Part shown: positions 16,074-22,895 of the stretch, one piece after another
Layout: each line of letters opens with the position of its first letter
How positions within the stretch are numbered: the first letter of the stretch is position 1
From: a virus
Length of the DNA: 41,465 nt
Virus record (IMG/VR): IMGVR_UViG_3300025671_000152
Span: 1 to 41,465 of that record
Strand: one strand, 5' to 3'
Position numbers and translations under genes: made by a program
Notes under the pieces: model-generated
What the model saw: the letters and a program-made list of their open reading frames with translations, nothing else
The model's database searches: none
Told to the model about the DNA's origin: nothing

Positions 16074-18080
16074 ATGAATGTGCGGATTTTATCGAACGCC
16101 GAGCTTGACGCCCAAGAAGCACGGGCGCTAGTTGATGATGAGGAAATGGAGTCGCCCGTTATGGACGACTTGGCCCAGCATATACACCACTGCTGGGAAG
16201 CGGCACGGACGCAGAAACAGATGGTTCGCGACCGTATCCTTAAATCGCAAAGAGCGCGGCGCGGCGAATATGATCCGCAGAAGCTACGTGCAATTCGCGA
16301 GACCGGCGGCTCTGAAGAATATGGCCGCGTAACCTCCAACAAATGCCGTGTAGCCGAGTCTTGGCTACGAGACGTCTATCTAGGACAAGCCGAGCGCGCG
16401 TGGACTGTTAAGCCTACGCCGTCGCCGGAGTTGCCCCCGGAAGACAAAGCGCAACTTGAGGAAGCTATCCAAAACGAGTTACTAGAAGCCGTCGCTGCAT
16501 ACGGGAAGGCGCCTTCGCAAACCATGATCCAGTCGCGCCGAAACGAGCTTACTGATGCTGTCCGCATGCGAGTAAGCGAAGAAGCGCGCATCGCCGTTGA
16601 GCGCATGGAGCAAGTAATTGCTGACCAGCTAGCCGAGTGTGGATGGGACAAAGAGTGGGCCGATTTTCTTAACGATTTTGCAACGTACCCTGCGGCGCAT
16701 TTTAAAGGGCCAATCGTACGCCGGCGCACCGAGCTTGAGTGGACTAGCAAAAACGGCAAATGGAACGCTAAGCCAAAAGAGATTTTTGCCCCCACCGTAG
16801 AGCGCGTTGACCCAATTCGTTGCTACCCGTCCCCCGATGCAATCACGCCGCAAGATGGCTATTTTATTGAGCACATTACGCTTAGTCGTGGCGAGTTGTA
16901 CGATCTAATCGGACTAGAAGGGTTTAGCGAGGAGCACATTCGCGCAGCGCTTACCGACGGAGAAGGCGGCAGTCTCACTAACTGGTTAGGACTAACAGAC
17001 GCTGATGAGATGGACTCTGAAATGGACAGGCTTACGCACTTATCGCCTGACCACCGCTATGACGCGTTGGAGTTCCACGGCCCTGTTAGCGGGCAAGACC
17101 TTATTGACTGGGGGCTTGATGACATCGACGACCCCGAGCGCGACTACGAAGTGTGCGCGTGGGTGTTGGGCCGGCACGTTATTAAGGCTACATTGAACGA
17201 CGATCCACTGGGCCGACGCCCGTACTACAAAGCCTGCTGGGAAGAAGTGCCCGGTGAGTATTGGGGCCAAAGCCTGCCAGATGCGCTCGACGATGTGCAG
17301 GGCGTAGTAAATGCGGCTATTCGGTCGCTTGTAAACAACATGAGTATGGCATCTGGCCCACAGGCGGTAGTCAACGTAGACCGACTGCCTCCGGGCGAAG
17401 AAATTGAGGGCATGCAGCCTTGGAAGATTTGGCAGGTGCACGACAGCCAGTACGGTGGTAGCGGCGCCCCCATCAACTTCTTTCAGCCAAACACCAACTC
17501 CGCAGAGCTTCTAAATGTTCTTGAGCGGTTTTACACCTTTGCTGATGACTGGAGCCTTATCCCGCGATACATGCAGGGTAGTGGCGGCGGTCTAAGCGGC
17601 GGCATCGGGCGTACAGCGTCTGGCCTTTCTATGCTGTTCAACGCGGCAAACAAAGGGCTTAAAGGCGTAGTATCTACTGTAGATACAAACGTGCTGTCCC
17701 CGCTTATCGAAGCTATGTACGCATTTAATATGATGTACAACGACGACGAGTCGATCAAAGGAGACGCCCAAGTAGAGGCGCGCGGAGCCATTTCGCTCAT
17801 GCAGCTTGAAACCTTGCAGTTGCGCAGAAATGAGTTCTTGCAGGCGACAGCTAACCCTATGGATTCTCAGATTGTTGGCCCAGAAGGGCGGGCAGAGATT
17901 CTACGCGAAGTGGCCAAAGGGCTTGAGATGGACGTAAATAGGCTTGTCCCCCGTCGCGGCCAAGTGCCGCAGTTGCCTCCGCAAGAAGGGCAGCAACAGC
18001 CACAAGTGGGCGGGGGACAAAACCTAGAGAATGGAGCCGCAGTTACCGATAATTTTAGCCCTAACGGTATGACTCCTTAG
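16074..18080 (+). CDS. Portal protein (head-tail connector)
   Basis: 668 residues, between T7-type (~535) and P22-type (~725) portals, closer to P22. It has the mixed helical/beta composition of portals, an early basic segment (RDRILKSQRARRGEYDP), RYGRV-like GRVTSNKCRVAESW, an internal PYYKACWEEVPGEYWGQSLPDAL segment typical of the portal stem/clip of P22-like families, a Gly-rich GSGGGLSGGIGRTASG loop that resembles the tunnel-loop region, and a Gln/Pro-rich tail (PQLPPQEGQQQPQ). Portals form a dodecamer at one capsid vertex, through which DNA is packaged and ejected. Followed by a small protein, scaffold and capsid, the canonical head-gene order. The ribosome site is weak; start chosen from the 1-base gap to the preceding stop. 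Confidence 0.88.
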   Translation: MNVRILSNAELDAQEARALVDDEEMESPVMDDLAQHIHHCWEAARTQKQMVRDRILKSQRARRGEYDPQKLRAIRETGGSEEYGRVTSNKCRVAESWLRDVYLGQAERAWTVKPTPSPELPPEDKAQLEEAIQNELLEAVAAYGKAPSQTMIQSRRNELTDAVRMRVSEEARIAVERMEQVIADQLAECGWDKEWADFLNDFATYPAAHFKGPIVRRRTELEWTSKNGKWNAKPKEIFAPTVERVDPIRCYPSPDAITPQDGYFIEHITLSRGELYDLIGLEGFSEEHIRAALTDGEGGSLTNWLGLTDADEMDSEMDRLTHLSPDHRYDALEFHGPVSGQDLIDWGLDDIDDPERDYEVCAWVLGRHVIKATLNDDPLGRRPYYKACWEEVPGEYWGQSLPDALDDVQGVVNAAIRSLVNNMSMASGPQAVVNVDRLPPGEEIEGMQPWKIWQVHDSQYGGSGAPINFFQPNTNSAELLNVLERFYTFADDWSLIPRYMQGSGGGLSGGIGRTASGLSMLFNAANKGLKGVVSTVDTNVLSPLIEAMYAFNMMYNDDESIKGDAQVEARGAISLMQLETLQLRRNEFLQATANPMDSQIVGPEGRAEILREVAKGLEMDVNRLVPRRGQVPQLPPQEGQQQPQVGGGQNLENGAAVTDNFSPNGMTP

Positions 18081-18112
18081 TTGACAATAAATACATTGTT
18101 AGGAGTATAATG
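18073..18112 (+). promoter_or_regulatory. Ambiguous promoter-like / RBS-hairpin site before the 78-aa gene
   Basis: TTGACA at 18081-18086 and TATAAT at 18106-18111 are exact sigma70-like hexamers, but 19 bases apart, and the TATAAT contains the ATG (18110) of the next gene with AGGAG just upstream. In RNA, CTCCT (18073-18077) and ACAAT (18084-18088) can pair with AGGAG (18101-18105) and ATTGT (18095-18099), which could hide the ribosome site. Either reading is weak. Confidence 0.25.
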
Positions 18113-18346
18113 AAAATAGATCGACCCACATTAGAAATTTTGGCCCGTGTAAATATGCACGAGCCGAAATTTGTTGAATGGCTAGAAAGCCGTTTAGCAA
18201 AACATCGTGACGATGCCCTTATGGGACGTGACGAAATAGACGTGCGAATAGCACAAGGGCGCGGACGAGAAATAGCTGAGATTATTCGACTATTATCCGA
18301 CGCAAATGAACACCTTAGAAAAGCGGAAAACCGAGCATCCAGTTAG
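18110..18346 (+). CDS. Small helical protein between portal and scaffold
   Basis: 78 residues; ATG with AGGAG 5 bases upstream. Charged and helical throughout (WLESRLAKHRDDALMGRDEIDVR, EIAEIIRLLSDANEHLRKAENRASS), no cysteines, no membrane segment. Small charged proteins in this position occur in many podoviruses with scaffolds and may help portal incorporation or scaffold function, but there is no motif to fix the role. The gene is somewhat more AT-rich than the portal gene. Confidence 0.65.
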   Translation: MKIDRPTLEILARVNMHEPKFVEWLESRLAKHRDDALMGRDEIDVRIAQGRGREIAEIIRLLSDANEHLRKAENRASS

Positions 18347-18382
18347 GAATAGCACACGGACCCGGCATCGAGGAAGAAAGCT

Positions 18383-19441
18383 ATGGTATTTGACCCCAAA
18401 AAGTTAGGCGAAGAAGCGGATCAGCTTATTCAAACCCTGAATCAACAGCAGGCGCAGGCAGCAGAGGCAGAAGAACCAGCTGAAGCGGCAGTTGAAGATC
18501 AGGCGATAGAGATGGAAGCCGACGCTATCGCGGATGATGAGGTCGTAGCAATAGACGATCAAGGAACTAGCGACCACACCGATGAGTCGCCAGAGGCCGA
18601 ACCGCAAGCGGCTACAGACAGCGAGGCTATCGCCGAACTGCGCAAGCAGATAGAGGCATCCGAGCAGAAGTGGCGCGTTTTGCAGGGGATGATTAACAAG
18701 AAAGATCAAGAACTAGAGGCTATGCGGGAACTGTTCGCTCAAGTTGAGTCAACACCCCCCGCCGCAGAGGAGCAGAAGTTGTCGGTGCCGCAGGCGACAC
18801 CACAGCTGACGCAAAAAGACGTCGAGGAGTATGGTAGTGAGCTAGTAGATATGGTTAAGCGCGCTGCGCAAGACGTATCTAATAGCACTACAGCCGATAT
18901 TCTACATTTAGTAGAAGAAAGGCTAAAGAAACTCGAAGGTTCTGTACAGACTGTAGAACAGTCTACCGCTCGTACAGCACAAGAAGTCTTCTTTGATAGT
19001 CTGACTAAATCAGTACCAAGTTGGCAACAGCTAAATACTGATGAAACGTTCTTGAACTGGCTTAACCAGCCAGAGCCGATGGTAGGAGCGCCAAGACTGC
19101 AACTATTGCAAGATGCAGTGGCTAAGCAAGACGTTCGACGGGCAGCGTCGTTTTTCAATACATTTGAACAACTTATGGGTGTATCTGAAGAACCTGCGTC
19201 AACGGAAGAACTTGCTGAAACCGAAGCCTCCGCACCTAGCGAAAAGCTGGCTAAGAAAGTTGTTCCCGGCAGAGGGCGAGCCGCAACGCCTAAAGGCCAA
19301 GGTGGTAAAATGGAGTGGGATCGTAAGTCCATCGCCAAGTTATATGATGACAAACGTTTGGGTAGAATTTCACCTAAAGAGTTTGATAAACTTGAACGCG
19401 ATTTATTCCGAGCGCAATCCGAAGGTAGGATTGCAGTTTAA
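18383..19441 (+). CDS. Capsid scaffolding protein
   Basis: 352 residues; ATG preceded by GAGGAAGAAAGCT. Strongly acidic Glu/Asp/Ala/Gln-rich N-terminal 90 residues, then coiled-coil stretches (IAELRKQIEASEQKWRVLQ, about 75-115; ILHLVEERLKKLEGSVQTVEQ, about 175-195), and a basic C-terminal end (KKVVPGRGRAATPKGQGGK, then a helix-turn-helix-like KEFDKLERDLFRAQ). Acidic helical body with a basic helical C-terminus is the classic scaffold layout: the basic end touches the coat protein during procapsid assembly and scaffold leaves before DNA packaging. Position immediately before the major capsid gene supports this. Confidence 0.85.
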   Translation: MVFDPKKLGEEADQLIQTLNQQQAQAAEAEEPAEAAVEDQAIEMEADAIADDEVVAIDDQGTSDHTDESPEAEPQAATDSEAIAELRKQIEASEQKWRVLQGMINKKDQELEAMRELFAQVESTPPAAEEQKLSVPQATPQLTQKDVEEYGSELVDMVKRAAQDVSNSTTADILHLVEERLKKLEGSVQTVEQSTARTAQEVFFDSLTKSVPSWQQLNTDETFLNWLNQPEPMVGAPRLQLLQDAVAKQDVRRAASFFNTFEQLMGVSEEPASTEELAETEASAPSEKLAKKVVPGRGRAATPKGQGGKMEWDRKSIAKLYDDKRLGRISPKEFDKLERDLFRAQSEGRIAV

Positions 19442-19467
19442 TATGGGCCTAACTCTAGGAGAGTAAC

Positions 19468-20388
19468 ATGGCATATCCTCACGCAAGCGGGACAGTATCG
19501 TATAGCGGTACTTTTATCCCAGAAATCTGGTCAAAAAAGCTCATCGAAAAGTTCTACGATGCGACTGTATTGACTGCTATTTCTAACACCGACTACGAAG
19601 GTGAAATTCGTAGCCAAGGTGATATGGTAAAGATTCGCACCATTCCCACCTTGACCATCAACGACTATTCTTCTGGTCAAACTCTGGTAAACCAGCGTCC
19701 AGAAAGCGAAATCGTTGAACTCCTTATCGACAAGGGTAAGTATTGGTCTGCGATTGTTGACGATGTACAAGACATACAGGCTGACCTTGAACTCATGAAC
19801 ATGTGGGCAGGGGACGCGTCAGAGCAGATGAAGATTCGGGTTGACACCGAAGTTTTGGGTTCTATTGTTCCCGACTTCGCTGCTGAGAACAAAGGCGCTG
19901 CCGCCGGTCGTATCTCTGGCAACATCAACCTTGGCGCTACTGGCACTCCGCTGGCAGTAACTAAGTCTAACATCCTTGACACTATCCTTGATATGGGTCA
20001 AGTGCTGGACGAGCAAAACCGCCCCGAGACTGGTCGTTTCTTGGTTATGCCTTACTGGGCGACTACTCTGCTCAAGAAGTCAGACATCAAAGACGCGTCT
20101 TTGACTGGTGACGGCTCATCGCCTCTCCGTAACGGACGAGTTGGTATGATTGACCGCTTTGAGATTTATCAGAGCAACAACCTGCCTAAAGTCGTTGACG
20201 GCGGCAACAACGCCTTTAACTTCATCGCGGGCGTAAAGAACGGTCTGACGTTTGCTTCTCAGCTGACCAAGACTGAATCTCTGCGCGCAGAGTCTACTTT
20301 CGGTAACATCATGCGTGGCCTGCAAGTTTATGGCTACAAAGTTATCGACGGCAAGTCTCTCACCGCTGCTTACGCTTACAAGGGATAA
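19468..20388 (+). CDS. Major capsid protein
   Basis: 306 residues; ATG with TAGGAGAG ribosome site. Opens with YSGTFIPEIWSKKLIEKFYDATVLTAISNTDYEGEI, the N-terminal arm type of HK97-fold capsid proteins of podoviruses in which coat subunits follow a scaffold. It lacks Cys and has balanced composition and a clean C-terminus (KVIDGKSLTAAYAYKG). GC-rich, strongly biased codons relative to neighbours are consistent with high expression. It follows the scaffold and precedes a decoration-like protein. No protease gene or maturation site seen. Fold is inferred from family resemblance and position. Confidence 0.87.
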   Translation: MAYPHASGTVSYSGTFIPEIWSKKLIEKFYDATVLTAISNTDYEGEIRSQGDMVKIRTIPTLTINDYSSGQTLVNQRPESEIVELLIDKGKYWSAIVDDVQDIQADLELMNMWAGDASEQMKIRVDTEVLGSIVPDFAAENKGAAAGRISGNINLGATGTPLAVTKSNILDTILDMGQVLDEQNRPETGRFLVMPYWATTLLKKSDIKDASLTGDGSSPLRNGRVGMIDRFEIYQSNNLPKVVDGGNNAFNFIAGVKNGLTFASQLTKTESLRAESTFGNIMRGLQVYGYKVIDGKSLTAAYAYKG

Positions 20389-20400
20389 GGAGACTGACCT

Positions 20401-20847
20401 ATGGCGACTTATAACGCTTACCCCGGCGCTGACGGGGCACTGATCGTAGACGGCAACGGTAGCAATGCTGCTGGCGCCCCTGCGGTAACTGTACTGGATG
20501 GTACTTTTGACGCCTCCTTGCTGAACCTTGCTGCTAACGATGTAGTACAAGTAATCAAAGTGCCCAAGGGTACCTTGGTTCTGAACGTTATGTACGAGGT
20601 AATCAACGGTGACGCTACTCAAACTGTCAACATCGGCGACGGTGCTGACGTAGACGGTTGGGTTGCGGCGGCTAGCGTCGCTACTGCTGGGGCTATCGGT
20701 CTCGGCGCTGGTGCGCTCGCCAGTGCTGGCGGCAAGTTCTATTCCGCTGACGACACCATCGACATTGAGTGCCCCACTGCTGGTGCGCACGACACAATGA
20801 AGATTCGTGTCTTTGCCCACGCCGTTATGTGCGGCGTTGCTGGCTAA
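20401..20847 (+). CDS. Capsid decoration/head-fibre-like protein
   Basis: 148 residues, 12 bases after the capsid stop with GGAGAC upstream. Gly/Ala/Asp-rich beta-sandwich-like sequence: VVQVIKVPKGTLVLNVMYEVINGDATQTVNIGDG, then FYSADDTIDIECP and MKIRVFAHAVMCGVAG. This type of protein immediately after a capsid gene often coats the capsid or forms head fibres. It shares the capsid gene's biased codon use and is directly followed by a strong terminator, so capsid and this protein are probably made in similarly large amounts. The exact family is not identified. Confidence 0.65.
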   Translation: MATYNAYPGADGALIVDGNGSNAAGAPAVTVLDGTFDASLLNLAANDVVQVIKVPKGTLVLNVMYEVINGDATQTVNIGDGADVDGWVAAASVATAGAIGLGAGALASAGGKFYSADDTIDIECPTAGAHDTMKIRVFAHAVMCGVAG

Positions 20848-20871
20848 TCGGTCCGTTTTGTGGGACTCTTT

Positions 20872-20896
20872 AGGGGAGCTATGCTCCCCTCTTTTT
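20872..20896 (+). terminator. Intrinsic (Rho-independent) terminator
   Basis: Perfect 8-bp stem AGGGGAGC / GCTCCCCT with loop TAT, followed at once by CTTTTT. It is the only strong intrinsic terminator I found in the window, and it separates the capsid/decoration pair from the adaptor and internal-protein genes, probably lowering transcript for the latter. Confidence 0.88.
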
Positions 20897-20913
20897 ATTA
20901 AGGAATGTGAATT

Positions 20914-21144
20914 ATGCCTAAGATGCTTCGACACGAAAAAACGGGTGATTTGTATATCTATACCGCTGCATTAGCGACCCGAGAAGATATGGTAGAGGTA
21001 GAAGACGAGCCTACGCCGGAGCCTACCCCTGCACCTAAGCCAAAAGCTAAAGCTAAGCCAAAAGCTGAGCCTAAGCCTATCGTTGAGGAAGAATCTGAAG
21101 TAAAATCAGAGGATGACCTAGACTCTCTCTTTGGCGAGGAGTAA
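20914..21144 (+). CDS. Small charged Pro/Lys/Glu-rich protein
   Basis: 76 residues; ATG with AAGGAATG upstream. The first ~30 residues look folded (MLRHEKTGDLYIYTAALATRED), then a low-complexity Pro/Lys/Ala/Glu stretch (about 35-58, PKPKAKAKPKAEPKP) and an acidic end EDDLDSLFGEE. Such linker plus acidic tip organisation suggests a tether that binds a basic partner. The LDSLF ending recurs at the C-terminus of the ssDNA-binding-like protein at 32618. Located between decoration and adaptor genes; role unknown. Confidence 0.6.
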   Translation: MPKMLRHEKTGDLYIYTAALATREDMVEVEDEPTPEPTPAPKPKAKAKPKAEPKPIVEEESEVKSEDDLDSLFGEE

Positions 21145-21147
21145 TAC

Positions 21148-21780
21148 ATGACCGGCTCAGAGTTAATCGCGTATACACGCACGTTGTTGGCTGATTCTAC
21201 TGAGCCGTATCTTTGGTCAGACGACTTCCTACTAACCGCTCTGCAAGAGGCGGAGCGGCTATTTTGTATGCGCACGCACCTGAACGTAGTAGAGGAGTCG
21301 GTGACCACAGCTGCGGACTCCAGCACCTACGCGTTACCAGAAAACACACTAAAGGTTGTCTTCGCACACATAGACGACACGCCTGTAGACCGGCTAACTG
21401 CGCCAAGCAGTACTGTCTATCTGCGTAGTGCTAGGGGTAAGCCTACGGGGTATGTTACTGGTTTTCCCACACGCAATGTTACGTTTTACCCCACACCAGA
21501 TGCCGCGTACATTGTAGATTTAATTATAGCCGCCTTGCCCGAAGAAGGGTTTGGCGCTAGCGACGATCCGGTTGTCCCTGCTGAGTGGCAGTTGCTGCTC
21601 GCGGACTTCGCGGCACACAAAGCACTTATCACTAACGATGTAGATGGTAACAACGTAGGCACTGCGACGACGTTTATGCAGCGCTGGGAGCTTGGCGTTC
21701 TGGAAGCTAAGCGTATGGACTATCTGCTACGCACATCGCCCCGTGCGCCCCTGCGCTCGTGGACAGGAGGTAAACGGTAA
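21148..21780 (+). CDS. Head-tail adaptor (gp4/gp6-like connector)
   Basis: 210 residues, 3 bases after the preceding stop. The opening (MTGSELIAYTRTLLAD, PYLWSDDFLLTALQEAERLFCMRTHL) is the helical pattern of phage head-tail adaptor proteins: a helix, a P-x-LWSDDxLL step, then a second helix ending near Arg-Thr. A beta region (LKVVFAHIDDTPVDRLTAPS) and a final long helix follow. Adaptors form a ring below the portal and join it to the tail. The stop overlaps the next start (TAATG). No other candidate adaptor is present in the window. Confidence 0.7.
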   Translation: MTGSELIAYTRTLLADSTEPYLWSDDFLLTALQEAERLFCMRTHLNVVEESVTTAADSSTYALPENTLKVVFAHIDDTPVDRLTAPSSTVYLRSARGKPTGYVTGFPTRNVTFYPTPDAAYIVDLIIAALPEEGFGASDDPVVPAEWQLLLADFAAHKALITNDVDGNNVGTATTFMQRWELGVLEAKRMDYLLRTSPRAPLRSWTGGKR

Positions 21781-22895
21781 TGGCTAGAAACCCGGCACTA
21801 GAGAGGGAACAAGCAGCTTCGCTTACACAGGCGCTAGGCATCCCCACTAACTCTAGCAATAACAGCGGTATAGCGCGCGCTCGTGCTAACCAAAGGGGGA
21901 ACCCTGCGCCCCCTGCGCCCCCTGCGCCCCCTGCGCCCCCTGCGCCCCCTGCGGATACAGCCCCTGCGGGTAAGGCTGACACTGCCCCGTTGCAAAATAC
22001 AAACCTTAACGATTCGCCCGATATGGGCCAGCGTATAGATAGGGACCAGCGTATAAAAGACAGTGTGGCCCGAACTTTTGCCTTTACGCCCCCTCAGTAC
22101 TCGGCTGATGATTTGACCCGCAGGGCTATTGACCTCGCGTCTTCTGCCGAGTTTATGCCCCGCTACGAGAGCCGTACGGCTATCAATATCCCTAACAGAC
22201 AGCAGGCTATGCGCGAGAATCTGGCTATGGAGCGGGCCGCTAAGCAGGGTGATTTCTACGACCGCATGAACCAAGTCGGCTTTGTTACGCCAGACTTGCT
22301 CAGAATGGCTATTCAAGACCGCCAAGCGTCTAGGGCGCTGGCCGCAGATAGCGTCCGCGAAGGTGGGCGCCAAGGGTTGTTGTCCCAGAAGCAGGCGCTC
22401 GACGAAGCACGGCTAGCCGAGGAGATTGGGCAGGCTGAGTATAAGTCTGGCGTTGACCGTAACGCGATGCAACGGGATTTGGCGCAGATTCTAGCGAATG
22501 CCGGCTTGCAGCAGAGGGCTACGGATGTGGCCGAGCTGGGTAACATCCTTGCTAACAACCTAGGGGTAACGCAAGCCAATATAGGCGGTCTCGAAACGTA
22601 CTTAAATTTGACTAGAGACTCTGTGACGGGTCAAGACAAAGACCCCTTCGGGCGGTCGCAGGGAGTTAGAGACCTGCTGGAGATGCTAGGACTAGACCCG
22701 GAAAAATACGCCGAGCCGGGTAGAGTACGGCTTGCCGATGGCGGCGAAGTTAGTATGGAAAACCCCACAGCCGAAGGCAAAACGGCTGGGCTAGACACGG
22801 GCGACTATGTGTTCCCTGCGGAAGCCGTGCGGTTTTACGGCATGAAGACTATTAAAGCGATGGTCGAAAAAGCGATGATGGCGGATGATGCTTAA
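21780..22895 (+). CDS. Virion (probably internal) protein with PPA repeat and GDYVFP module
   Basis: 371 residues; ATG coupled to the adaptor stop. Residues ~40-58 are a (PPA)n repeat encoded by an almost exact 9-bp DNA repeat. The middle (~110-290) is helical, Gln/Arg/Glu-rich (RQAMRENLAMERAAKQGDFYDRM). The end has LADGGEVSMENPTAEG, then LDTGDYVFPAEAVRFYGMKTIKAMVEKAMMAD, clearly like the ending of the 252-aa protein at 15314. It is followed without gap by the 2138-aa protein (TAATG), so a shared role in the internal core or ejection machinery is likely. No enzyme motif. Confidence 0.6.
   Translation: MARNPALEREQAASLTQALGIPTNSSNNSGIARARANQRGNPAPPAPPAPPAPPAPPADTAPAGKADTAPLQNTNLNDSPDMGQRIDRDQRIKDSVARTFAFTPPQYSADDLTRRAIDLASSAEFMPRYESRTAINIPNRQQAMRENLAMERAAKQGDFYDRMNQVGFVTPDLLRMAIQDRQASRALAADSVREGGRQGLLSQKQALDEARLAEEIGQAEYKSGVDRNAMQRDLAQILANAGLQQRATDVAELGNILANNLGVTQANIGGLETYLNLTRDSVTGQDKDPFGRSQGVRDLLEMLGLDPEKYAEPGRVRLADGGEVSMENPTAEGKTAGLDTGDYVFPAEAVRFYGMKTIKAMVEKAMMADDA
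21902..21953 (+). repeat. 9-bp tandem repeat (about 5.8 copies) encoding Pro-Pro-Ala
   Basis: CCCCCTGCG repeats with period 9 from 21902 to 21953 without a mismatch apart from the shortened first copy. It stays in frame. Such perfect short repeats change copy number easily by slippage. Confidence 0.92.
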
